Of a stretch of 34,718 nucleotides of DNA, positions 1 to 6,780 are shown one piece after another. Source of the stretch: Rhodoplanes elegans (GTDB taxonomy: Bacteria > Pseudomonadota > Alphaproteobacteria > Rhizobiales > Xanthobacteraceae); NCBI RefSeq assembly GCF_016653355.1, contig NZ_NHSK01000036.1, positions 1-34,718 on the forward strand, written 5' to 3'. Each line of letters opens with the position of its first letter. Position 1 is the stretch's first letter. Under the pieces are notes generated by a model. The model did no database searches, was not told the DNA's origin, and was given only the letters and a program-made list of their open reading frames with translations. Both the position numbers and the translations under genes were made by a program.

Positions 1-40
1 CGTCGCGGCGCATCACGCGACCCTCCCTGACGGGCGGAGG

Positions 41-121
41 TTATGTTGCGCAGAAGCTGCCGATCCCTCACAAAACGGCCGTCCAGCGCGGGGCCGCAAC
101 ATAACCAGCGCCGCAACATAA
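41..121. repeat. Three TTATGTTGCG motifs at a gene breakpoint; possible end of an inserted element
   Basis: The ten-base motif TTATGTTGCG occurs on the plus strand at 41-50 and as its reverse complement at 95-104 and 112-121. The last two copies are 17 bp apart start to start. The 112-121 copy begins exactly where the toprim reading frame stops looking like its family (codon 66). Short recombinase-like arm repeats at a gene breakpoint suggest the end of a transposon, possibly one using tyrosine recombinases, that continues past the left window edge. On the minus strand an ATG at 13-11 could open a further gene leftwards, but too little is visible. The element type is an inference; no transposase is in view. 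Confidence 0.45.
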
Positions 122-318
122 TCGGTCCACTTGCCGGCGGCGCGCTTGCCGCCGTCGGATCCGTGCAACCGGACATAGAGGCTGCGGCCCGGAGTGTTCT
201 CGACGTCTCCGACGACCCAGTAGCGGCCTTGGCGGCGACCGTTCGAGAGGTAGTGGCGACACACGGCCTCGGTGTCGTGCGCGAGTCGCTTGGCGAGATC
301 GGCGGCAGGTCCGGGCAT
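121..318 (-). pseudogene. 5' fragment of a toprim/DUF7146-type DNA primase gene, interrupted
   Basis: The first 66 codons from the ATG at 318 resemble the N-terminus of the toprim-domain primase-like proteins carried by rhizobial plasmids and integrative elements. Recognisable stretches are an Ala/Leu-rich start, HYLSNGRR at about residues 22-29, GRYWVVGDVENTPGRSL at 31-47 and GKWTD at 62-66. Full-length relatives continue for several hundred residues with a toprim fold. Here the frame leaves the family pattern after GKWTD, runs through repeat-rich sequence and ends at a TGA at 15-13. The gene therefore appears broken by an insertion, unless the rest lies beyond the inserted DNA to the left. 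It follows parB on the same strand, the usual order in such elements. The family call comes from remembered sequence patterns. Confidence 0.6.
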
Positions 319-337
319 CGTTCCCCTCCAAAGAAGT

Positions 338-358
338 GGCCCGCCGGTGAGGCGGGCC
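338..358 (-). terminator. Hairpin between parB and the toprim fragment
   Basis: GGCCCGCC (338-345) and GGCGGGCC (351-358) form a perfect 8-bp stem with a 5-nt loop in the 58-bp gap between the parB stop and the toprim start. On the minus strand it is followed by ACTTCTTT, a poor U-tract. It could be a weak terminator or attenuator. Confidence 0.4.
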
Positions 359-376
359 GGAGGTCTCCTGGGTTTG

Positions 377-2467
377 TTATTCGGCGGCGATGCCCGCCGA
401 CGCCTCGGAGTCTTCCTCCTCGGCCCCCGAACGGTCCATGGCCGGTTCGCCGCCCGTGGCCGCCGATTGCGCTTCGCCGCTGTCGGCCTCGACTTCGGCA
501 CTCACGACGACGTCATGCCCCGGCGCGCGCAGCGGCTCCGGGACCCAGCGCGTGCCCACGAGCAGCGCTTCCGCGGCGCTCGCCATCTCGGGCTTCTTGA
601 GATGGGCGATGCGGTCCGCCGCTCCCCTCCCCTTCGCCTCGCGCACCGCCGCGAGGATGCGGCCCTTGGTGACACGGCCGAAGTAGGTGTCGACGGTCGG
701 GCGCCAGCCGACCGCCGCCATGTCGAGGCCGACCGTTTCGGCGAGGCGATCGGCGTGGGCGAGCGCCTTGGGCCGCCGGTTCCAGCTCTCGTGCACGGCG
801 TTGACGGTGAGCGAGACGCAATGTGCGAACAGCGCCCGCCGGCTGTCGTGGTCGAAGGCGACGAGCCCATCCCACAACGCGCTGGAGTCCTTCGGCAGCT
901 GGGCGGACCACGCCGCATGCCGGGCGTCGATGGCCTGCGCCGAGACGGTGTCGGCGAGACCGGGGGCCTGGCTGCCGAACATCGCGCTCTTCGGCTCGAT
1001 CTCCAGGCAGGAGTCGAGTCCGTAGCGGTAGAACAGCTTCAGGCACAGGACATGGAGGGCCGCCAGGAAGGCGGCGTCCGGGTCGCTGCCGAGCGCATCG
1101 CGGAGCGCCACGGTGCGGTGCGCGGTCAGCTCGGTGAGCAGCCGGTCGGGGAGCGGCCGCACGCCCTCGTCATCCTCCGGCTCGGGCGCCGGGTCGCTGG
1201 TGATGGCCGGGTCGGTGGCGGAGGCCGCCGGCTCGATCTTGCTCGCGCCCGTCGAGTCGGGCTCGGGCTCGCCGGAGGAGACGGCCGGCGGCTCGTCCTC
1301 GCGACGGACGAACCCGCGCTCGACCCGCAGCCCACCAGCCCCGTCGATGCTGACGAAGGCCCCGGCGCGGGCGATCTCGGCCGGTTCGTAGGCCATGGGG
1401 CGGTCGTCGAAGGCCGCGAGCGCGGTCTCGATCGCGGCGAGCCGCTGGTCGGCCTCCTCGGGGATGCCCTCCGCGTCGGCATGAGCCGGCTCGAGCCTGT
1501 CGTACTCGGTCCGCAGCGCATCGCAGGCGCTCGCCTCCTCCTCGGTGAGCGACCGCTGCTGGCCGATAAGCCGGCGAAGCCCGTAGGTGTGGCCATATGG
1601 GAAGTCCGGCGCCACCTCGACCCACTTCCAGCCCTCGGCGCGAACGGCATCCGCCTCGCGTTCCAGCTTCTCGGTGGCGACCCGGTCGAGCAGCGCCGGG
1701 TCCTGCAGCCAGCCGCCGTCGTCGGACTGGAACAGGTCGCGCAGGACGATGCCGCCGGCCGCCTCGTACGCCTCGAAGCCGACGAACTGCGCCCGCTTGT
1801 CGGACGCACGCACCGCCCCTTCGGTGAGCAGGCGCCGGATCTGATACGGCTCCTTGGAGAAGGACCGCTGCACCGCCTCCCAGACCTGCTCCTGGCGGGC
1901 GTGATCGGGATTGATCGTGAACGCCATCAGCTGCTCGAGCGTCATGCCGTCCTCGGCATAGACGTCGAGCAGCGCCGGCGACAACGCGGCGAGGCGGAGC
2001 CGCTGGCGCACGACACTGACCGAGATGAAGAAGGCGGCCGCGATCTCCTCCTCGGAGCGCCCCTTTTCCCGCAGCGTCAGGAACGCCCGGAACTGGTCGA
2101 GCGGGTGGAGCGGCGCGCGCTGGACATTCTCGGCGAGGCTGTCCTCCTCGGGCGTCCCGTCGATCCGGATGACGCACGGCACCGGCGCGGTGCGGGCGAG
2201 CCGCTTCTGCTTCACCAGCAGCTCGAGGGCGCGGTAGCGCCGGCCGCCGGCCGGGATCTCGAAGATCCCCGTCTCCGCGCCGGTCTCGTCGATGATCGGC
2301 CGGACCGTGAGGCTCTGCAGCAGGGTCCGACGGGCGATGTCCTCGGCGAGCTCTTCGATCGAGACGCCGGCCTTGATCCGCCGGACATTGGACTGGCTGA
2401 GCACCAGCTTGTTGAACGGGATGTCGCGCGACACGCTGAGCGTGAGCTTGGGACCAGGCTTCGCCAT
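377..2467 (-). CDS. ParB/RepB/Spo0J-family partition-like protein of the integrated element
   Basis: This 696-residue protein has a ParB-type N-terminal domain at about residues 14-115. GGRRYRA at 74-80 and ENVQR at 113-117 are the conserved ParB/Srx boxes that in this family bind and hydrolyse CTP. A helix-turn-helix follows at about 138-160. The long C-terminal part (about 200-696) is acidic around 390-440 and is not part of classical ParB. This long form is typical of plasmids and integrative elements in Alphaproteobacteria, where it is carried with ArdC and a toprim primase. No ParA is visible in the window, so a role in partition or in element gene control is inferred. The ATG at 2467 directly follows a structured leader shared with ardC. 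Confidence 0.85.
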   Translation of the reverse strand: MAKPGPKLTLSVSRDIPFNKLVLSQSNVRRIKAGVSIEELAEDIARRTLLQSLTVRPIIDETGAETGIFEIPAGGRRYRALELLVKQKRLARTAPVPCVIRIDGTPEEDSLAENVQRAPLHPLDQFRAFLTLREKGRSEEEIAAAFFISVSVVRQRLRLAALSPALLDVYAEDGMTLEQLMAFTINPDHARQEQVWEAVQRSFSKEPYQIRRLLTEGAVRASDKRAQFVGFEAYEAAGGIVLRDLFQSDDGGWLQDPALLDRVATEKLEREADAVRAEGWKWVEVAPDFPYGHTYGLRRLIGQQRSLTEEEASACDALRTEYDRLEPAHADAEGIPEEADQRLAAIETALAAFDDRPMAYEPAEIARAGAFVSIDGAGGLRVERGFVRREDEPPAVSSGEPEPDSTGASKIEPAASATDPAITSDPAPEPEDDEGVRPLPDRLLTELTAHRTVALRDALGSDPDAAFLAALHVLCLKLFYRYGLDSCLEIEPKSAMFGSQAPGLADTVSAQAIDARHAAWSAQLPKDSSALWDGLVAFDHDSRRALFAHCVSLTVNAVHESWNRRPKALAHADRLAETVGLDMAAVGWRPTVDTYFGRVTKGRILAAVREAKGRGAADRIAHLKKPEMASAAEALLVGTRWVPEPLRAPGHDVVVSAEVEADSGEAQSAATGGEPAMDRSGAEEEDSEASAGIAAE

Positions 2468-2523
2468 GATGCTTCTCCACGACGGCCGGCCGGAAACCTC
2501 TCTCTCCGACCTCCAACCGTCAT
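2468..2523 (-). promoter_or_regulatory. Structured 5' leader of parB, same design as the ardC leader
   Basis: Read on the minus strand, the 56 bases before the parB ATG contain ATGACGG, TTGGAGG, GAGAGAGAGG, CCGTCGT and TGGAGA in that order. ATGACGG (2523-2517) pairs with CCGTCGT (2485-2479) in a 7-bp stem that includes one G-U pair. The loop carries the purine-rich TTGGAGG and GAGAGAGAGG boxes, and the ribosome-binding TGGAGA lies just outside the stem. The same blocks occur in the same order and spacing before ardC. Confidence 0.55.
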
Positions 2524-2542
2524 GGATCGGCTCGCCGACCTC

Positions 2543-2938
2543 TCACTCGCGCGGCGGCGCGGCATCCGCGGGCACCGCGATATTGAACACCTCAGCCCCG
2601 GCGTCCCGGTACGCCTCCGCGAGCACGGCGAGCGGGACGTAGGAGAACGCGTGCCACGGCTGCGGGCTCGGATCCTCGCCGACCGCCGGCATCGGCCCCC
2701 TGACGGCGAGGCGCACGACGTCGTCGAACGGAACCGTCCGGCTGTCGATGACCGGCAGGCCCGCAGCGATGCAGCAGGCCTTCACGCGGTCGCAATCGTA
2801 GCCGCTGAGCGTGGCGCCGCGGGCATAGTGGATCGTGAAGCCGCCGCGGCCGATCGACAGGTGGCCGCCCTCGGTCCGTAAGGCGCTGTCGATGTACTCG
2901 GCGTAGTCGAACGCCTCCGAACCATCCCGTTTGCTCAT
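2543..2938 (-). CDS. Small conserved hypothetical protein of the element
   Basis: The product has 131 residues and no domain I can name. It starts MSKRDGSEAFDYAEYID and is soluble, with Cys49, Cys55 and Cys56 in a DCDRVKACC stretch and no membrane segment or signal peptide. GGAGG lies 7 nt before the ATG at 2938. It sits between ardC and parB on the same strand, a place where rhizobial elements often carry a short conserved gene. The upstream ardC frame stays open across almost all of this gene in another frame. I judge this frame to be the coding one because of its ribosome-binding site and its protein-like composition, whereas the ardC run-on is Arg-rich. Confidence 0.65.
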   Translation of the reverse strand: MSKRDGSEAFDYAEYIDSALRTEGGHLSIGRGGFTIHYARGATLSGYDCDRVKACCIAAGLPVIDSRTVPFDDVVRLAVRGPMPAVGEDPSPQPWHAFSYVPLAVLAEAYRDAGAEVFNIAVPADAAPPRE

Positions 2939-4043
2939 CGTCGTGCCTCCGCGACGGATGCCACGACCGGTCGCGGCTTTGATCCGTCATGGCGCAGACG
3001 GCCGCCCTCGGACCGAGAGCGGCCGGTGCTATTATGTGGACTTTCGAAGGGTAGATCGAGTCGGCGTGCTCGTGACCGGTGAGGCGACGATCCGGAGCCG
3101 AAATGGAGCCGCGAGAGTCGAGGTCCGTCTGGAAGGCGAGCAGATAGTCCGCGGCCTTGGACGCGGCCGAAGCGGCCCGGACGATGGCGCGGTTGTCCTC
3201 GCGCATCACGTCGAGCCAGGAACCGAGATAGTCGGCATGTCGCACGGTCGGCACGATGCCGAGCGACGCGCATGTGAACGCCGCCGTCATCTCGGCGACG
3301 AGCTCCTCCTGGGCGTACTTCTTCGAGCCGAAAGAACCGGACAGGTCGCGGCCCAGCCGGTGCTTGGCGCCCGACCAGTGGCCGAGCTCGTGCAGCGCGG
3401 TCCGATGCCAGTTCACCGGCTCGAAATAGGCCTGCGGCGGCGGCACCTGGATGGTGTCGGCCATCACGTCGTAGAAGGCGCGATCGCCACCGATCTTGAT
3501 GTCCGCCCCGGTGACGCGGATCAGGGCTTCGGCCTGCGGCAGGATCAGCCCGGTCTCGACCGGCGGAGCCGCTGCCGCGACCCCGTCCGGAAGACCGTCA
3601 CACTGCTCGGCGTTGAAGACCGTGAACCGCTTGAGAAACGGGATGGCCTGCGCGTACTCGCCGGTCTCGCGCGCACGCTCGCGCTCCCGGTCGGGAACGA
3701 AGCGATCGGCGAACACCACCGTGGTCCCGCGCTCGCCCTTGCGGACGCTGCCGCCGAGGGCAAGGGCCTGCCGGAAGGTGAGCCAGCTCTGCGACGAGAA
3801 GCCGAGCGCGACCACCGCGCCCCACAGGATGAGCACATTGATGCCGGAATACCGACGCCCCGTCGAAGCGTTCTTCGGCATCGCCAGCGGCGCCCGCACC
3901 GCCGAGGATCCCCACGGCTGAACCCACGGCACGCGGCCGGCCGCGAGCTCGGCCATGATCCTGGTCGTGATCTCCTCGTAGAGGTTGGTCCGGTCCTTCG
4001 CGGTTCGGCCGCGAGCCGCGGCACTCGCCTGCATCCGGGTCAT
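2592..4043 (-). CDS. ardC: ArdC-like antirestriction protein (ssDNA-binding domain plus zincin metallopeptidase), 3' end run-on
   Basis: Residues 15-150 match the N-terminal ssDNA-binding domain of ArdC (DUF1738), including VPWVQPW near residue 40 and YSGINVLILW at 65-74. Residues 160-305 form the metallopeptidase-like domain with the zinc motif HELGH at 218-222 and a downstream EELVAEM helix at 246-252. ArdC proteins are carried by conjugative elements and protect incoming DNA from host restriction. The family normally ends soon after the AASKAADYLLAF block, here at 293-304. This frame instead continues to residue 483 across the next gene, and the extension is Arg-rich and unlike the family. 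A lost stop or a small 3' frameshift is likely, so the functional part is roughly 3100-4043. The ATG at 4043 follows the shared leader. Confidence 0.8.
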   Translation of the reverse strand: MTRMQASAAARGRTAKDRTNLYEEITTRIMAELAAGRVPWVQPWGSSAVRAPLAMPKNASTGRRYSGINVLILWGAVVALGFSSQSWLTFRQALALGGSVRKGERGTTVVFADRFVPDRERERARETGEYAQAIPFLKRFTVFNAEQCDGLPDGVAAAAPPVETGLILPQAEALIRVTGADIKIGGDRAFYDVMADTIQVPPPQAYFEPVNWHRTALHELGHWSGAKHRLGRDLSGSFGSKKYAQEELVAEMTAAFTCASLGIVPTVRHADYLGSWLDVMREDNRAIVRAASAASKAADYLLAFQTDLDSRGSISAPDRRLTGHEHADSIYPSKVHIIAPAALGPRAAVCAMTDQSRDRSWHPSRRHDDEQTGWFGGVRLRRVHRQRLTDRGRPPVDRPRRLHDPLCPRRHAQRLRLRPREGLLHRCGPAGHRQPDGSVRRRRAPRRQGADAGGRRGSEPAAVARVLLRPARRARGGVPGRRG

Positions 4044-4100
4044 GGCGCATCTCCATGACGGGCACCGAGAGCCTCTCTCTCAGCCTCCAATCCCGTCACG
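4044..4100 (-). promoter_or_regulatory. Structured 5' leader of ardC, paralogous to the parB leader
   Basis: Reading towards ardC, TGACGGG (4098-4092) pairs perfectly with CCCGTCA (4062-4056). The loop contains TTGGAGG and GAGAGAGAGG, and TGGAGA follows the stem just before the start codon. The parB leader has the same blocks. The stem pair that is U-A here is U-G there, so pairing is kept despite the change. It could be a cis-acting RNA or a protein-bound operator that coordinates the two genes. Confidence 0.55.
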
Positions 4101-4368
4101 GCGAACACGCCAAGCTCTCGCTCTACGGAACCCTCCAATGGCGACCAACCAGAGCCTTTCCCGTCGCGATTCCATGTGTCCTCTTGTTTGTATTAGCGCT
4201 TGACGTCCTACGACTCGACTCAATTTATCAGTGCGCGATTGCTGTTTTTGGTTGGATATTTTTCCGGGACGAAACAACTAATACCCTATTATCTTTCGAC
4301 GAGACGACCTTCGCTGCGCCGCGTTCCGAGACTAAAGTCCAGACGCCGACCTGCCGTCCGGCCTATGG
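4101..4368. other. AT-richer intergenic region, likely promoter zone for ardC
   Basis: This gap lies between the DUF6527 gene and the ardC leader. Composition drops sharply in AT content's favour at about 4170-4310, with runs such as CTATTATC and GGATATTTTTCC, unlike the GC-rich genes around it. I see no convincing gene. On the plus strand TTGACG at 4200-4205 is followed 17-18 nt later by ATTTAT/TTATC, but no plus-strand gene follows. It also contains the downstream end of the ubiquitin-like operon. Confidence 0.4.
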
Positions 4369-4806
4369 CTACGATCTGCCAAATGTCCAGTCCCAAAGAC
4401 GACGCCAGAAACCTAGTTTCGCTTTGGGCAAACCGGGCTGAACAGAAGGCTCGACCTTAGGCGTCTGCCCGTAGAAACGCGCTTTAGCGGCGCGATCGCG
4501 ACGACGCTCGGCTTTGACCTGCTCGTCACTCCAGGGGCCGGCCTCGATCACCTCGCCGCGGTCGATCACATAGTGTGACCGGCATTTCAGCATCCAATTG
4601 CCGATCGACGGTCGAAGCGAGACGGTCTCGCCATCGAACGTCATCTTCCAGTCCGTTGGCGTGAAGGGGGCGACGACCTCCTCGCCGCAACCACAGCAGC
4701 AGCTATGGGCGGATGTCGCATATTCCATCGACACATAGAGGACGCCCGGCTCCAGGCGCTCGGGGATATGTTGGACGAAACGATGATCGAGTCGCTTGTG
4801 CCGCAT
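4369..4806 (-). CDS. DUF6527-type Cys-rich, probable zinc-binding protein of the ubiquitin-like operon
   Basis: The product has 145 residues. HSCCCGCG at residues 34-41 supplies Cys36, Cys37, Cys38 and Cys40, and CRSH at 75-78 supplies Cys75 and His78, a likely split metal site. The C-terminus (about 95-145) is basic and then Trp-rich (WRRLWDW at 134-140). This matches the small DUF6527 family found beside bacterial multi-ubiquitin and ThiF genes. Its biochemical role is not known to me; an adaptor, ligase-like or target-binding role would be inference. The ATG at 4806 shares one base with the stop of the E1/E2 gene (TGATG), so translation is probably coupled. It is the last gene of the eight-gene unit. 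Confidence 0.75.
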   Translation of the reverse strand: MRHKRLDHRFVQHIPERLEPGVLYVSMEYATSAHSCCCGCGEEVVAPFTPTDWKMTFDGETVSLRPSIGNWMLKCRSHYVIDRGEVIEAGPWSDEQVKAERRRDRAAKARFYGQTPKVEPSVQPGLPKAKLGFWRRLWDWTFGRS

Positions 4807-5978
4807 CACGCCAGGTCCCCGTTGATCATCATGTTGCCATCGGTGGTGTAGGTGCAGTGATGCTCGTGCTCGAGATCGCGATAGAAGCCGCTGATCTTCT
4901 TCCACTTCACTACCGCGAGGACGGCATTCAAGGCGTTGAGATCCGCGACCTGAATGTTGGAGGCGTAGATGTCCTTAGCGCCGCCGCCGACGAAGGAGAT
5001 GCGCTGCCGGGCGTGATCCCGCTTCTCCGGCGTGCTGGCCGTCACCCGCAGGATGCCGCCGAGTGATCCGTCGTCGAGCTCAAGACCCATGCCGACATCG
5101 ACGAACGCCGCGCCGATCGCCTCGAGCTTCTCCACGATCAACCGCTTCGCGTCACCCGCATCGAGAGACAGGAAGGCGAAGGTGATGCCGTCAAGGAGGT
5201 GGATGTTGTCGGCTCCCAGCGCCACGTCGTGCGCCACGATGTTCCGGTGCATCCGGCTGTAGATGCGCTTCAGATAGTCGACCTTCTTCGGCGCTTCACG
5301 CAGCTCCTCCAGACTCGGAGCCCCCGGCGCCCGAAACGCGTTGTGGGTTAGGAACTCGTCGCTGTCGAAGAGGCGGATTTCGCGGACCGGCGTCTTGGCG
5401 ACGAAGTCCAGAATGTAGCCGCCGGTGCCGCCGCCGCCGATGATGGCGACACGCTCGTTGATGAGCCGCTGGGTCAGGACGCCGATCCCGACACGGTCGG
5501 AGGCGGTCTCGACGTAGTTGAAGACGCTCTCTTCCTCCTGTTCCGGCTCGCGGAAGGTGCGAGCCGTCGTGCCGGGTTTCAGTACCGCGGCCGGACCCGC
5601 GATGATGTTCGCGTAGCTCGTCATCTTGTGGTGGTAGTCGGTATAGCCCCCATCCGGCTTGCTGGAGAAGCTGTGCGTCGCCTTCAGGCCGTGGCCGAGA
5701 TCGAAGGCGCCGGCCGCGTTCGAGATGCCCTGGATACGCGAGCCATCGGCGTGGCACGGGAAATCACCATCCCAATGGACGACATGGGTGTCGGGCGTGC
5801 GCGTCTGATCTCCGGCGAGCGTGAGGCTGGAGATGAGGGTGCCGATGCGCACCTCACGGCGCGCATCGACATAAGGCACCTCGCGCATGACGAGGTACCC
5901 ACCCTGCTGCTGGACGAAGTAGCCTTCGTCCAGCAGCCGCTTGAGGTCCGGATTACGACTGAACAGTGCGCGTGACAT
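4806..5978 (-). CDS. E2-E1 fusion: UBC-like domain plus ThiF-family adenylyltransferase
   Basis: From the ATG at 5978 the protein has 390 residues. The C-terminal half is a ThiF/E1 adenylation domain: GGGGTGGY at 181-188 binds ATP, followed by FDSDEF at 204-209, Asn213 and Arg216, the usual acceptor-adenylating residues. The N-terminal half (about 1-155) resembles the E2-like domain labelled DUF6791 in ThiF proteins. HWDGDFPCHADG at 68-79 presents Cys75 as the candidate conjugating cysteine. Only two cysteines exist, Cys75 and Cys375, so no separate catalytic E1 cysteine is evident in the crossover region. The gene overlaps the multi-ubiquitin gene by 26 bp. By family knowledge it would activate the ubiquitin-like partner with ATP and pass it to a target. 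Confidence 0.82.
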   Translation of the reverse strand: MSRALFSRNPDLKRLLDEGYFVQQQGGYLVMREVPYVDARREVRIGTLISSLTLAGDQTRTPDTHVVHWDGDFPCHADGSRIQGISNAAGAFDLGHGLKATHSFSSKPDGGYTDYHHKMTSYANIIAGPAAVLKPGTTARTFREPEQEEESVFNYVETASDRVGIGVLTQRLINERVAIIGGGGTGGYILDFVAKTPVREIRLFDSDEFLTHNAFRAPGAPSLEELREAPKKVDYLKRIYSRMHRNIVAHDVALGADNIHLLDGITFAFLSLDAGDAKRLIVEKLEAIGAAFVDVGMGLELDDGSLGGILRVTASTPEKRDHARQRISFVGGGAKDIYASNIQVADLNALNAVLAVVKWKKISGFYRDLEHEHHCTYTTDGNMMINGDLA

Positions 5979-6699
5979 TGAACACCGTGCCCTTCTTCTT
6001 GACGTCGACGGTGCCGCCTGTCCCGAGCTCACCAGCATGCGGCATCGACGCCGCGTGCCGGTAGGTCATCGAAAAGACGACGTTGGGCTCGTGCTGGCTC
6101 GGGAAGGCGAGCTGGACGATCTGCTCGAACGTGACCGTGCGGGCGTTCACCGTGCGCGGCCGCGAATTGACGATGATCTCGAAAGTCAGCCGCGCGGTGA
6201 TGAACCGCTCGATGCCGGGCTGGGCCAGATCGATCAACTCGCCATGCTCGATCAGGCGATCTTCCCCGCCGGCAACTTCGAGGAAAACGGCCTCCCCCTC
6301 GCCGGGCTTGGCGAGACCGTAAAGCACCGTGCCGCTGATGATCGGCTTGCCCCAGCGCAGTTCGTCGTCCTTGAGGGTAAGCTTGAAGTCGCGGTCCGTC
6401 AGGAAGGCGACGAACCGCTCGGCGCCCCGCTCGCGCAGGTCGAAGGGCTCGTTCAGTCGCACGTCCTCGAAGTCCCCCGAGGGCAGGATCGCGAACAGGC
6501 TGTAACCGTCCCGCAGGTCCAAGCCGCCGGCCTCGAGCAACTGGCGGCCCAGCGGCACGGGGTCGCTCACCAGGCAAGACTGAAAGTTGAGATCGCCCTG
6601 CGCGAGGAGAAAGCGATACCCCCGCGCCGGACGCAGCGCCCGGCCTTCGCGCAGGGCGTCGCCGAGATCGTCATAATCAAGAAATTCTTCGGTGTTCAT
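5953..6699 (-). CDS. Multi-ubiquitin domain protein (tandem beta-grasp, ubiquitin-like modifier)
   Basis: This 248-residue protein appears to hold three tandem ubiquitin-like units at about 20-95, 100-168 and 170-248. The third carries the clearest signature of the bacterial multi-ubiquitin family: FEIIVNSRPRTV at 173-184, then a VTFEQIVQLAF helix, a VVFSMTYR strand and a GTVFNVT strand near the end. There is no C-terminal Gly-Gly; the protein ends VTRTVQS. Either it is conjugated through another C-terminus after processing, or the modifier is used uncut. No JAB-type protease is encoded nearby. AAGGA lies about 10 nt before the ATG at 6699, within an inverted repeat. It is the presumed substrate of the adjacent E2-E1 fusion. 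Confidence 0.82.
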   Translation of the reverse strand: MNTEEFLDYDDLGDALREGRALRPARGYRFLLAQGDLNFQSCLVSDPVPLGRQLLEAGGLDLRDGYSLFAILPSGDFEDVRLNEPFDLRERGAERFVAFLTDRDFKLTLKDDELRWGKPIISGTVLYGLAKPGEGEAVFLEVAGGEDRLIEHGELIDLAQPGIERFITARLTFEIIVNSRPRTVNARTVTFEQIVQLAFPSQHEPNVVFSMTYRHAASMPHAGELGTGGTVDVKKKGTVFNVTRTVQS

Positions 6700-6706
6700 A
6701 AGATTT

Positions 6707-6747
6707 GGTCCTTAGGTTTGGCCGAGGCGCCGCCGCGGCTCTAAGGA
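6707..6747 (-). promoter_or_regulatory. Inverted repeat overlapping the multi-ubiquitin ribosome-binding site
   Basis: TCCTTAG (6709-6715) and CTAAGGA (6741-6747) are a perfect 7-bp inverted repeat in the 80-bp gap after the helicase gene. In the minus-strand mRNA the second arm, CTAAGGA, contains the ribosome-binding AAGGA of the multi-ubiquitin gene, so folding could hide it. The loop is 25 nt and GC-rich. Confidence 0.35.
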
Positions 6748-6780
6748 TCCAATCGGAGCGATATCCGCCGACCGGTAAGG

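Noticed and set aside
272-2881. Plus-strand open frame of 869 codons over parB
   Set aside because: It is antisense to a clear ParB-family gene, is Arg/Gly/Asp-rich and has no family pattern; high GC content keeps it open.
4080-4172. Possible 31-residue leader peptide before ardC (ATG at 4172)
   Set aside because: Its ribosome-binding site is weak, no similar peptide precedes parB in the same place, and its stop falls inside the structured leader.
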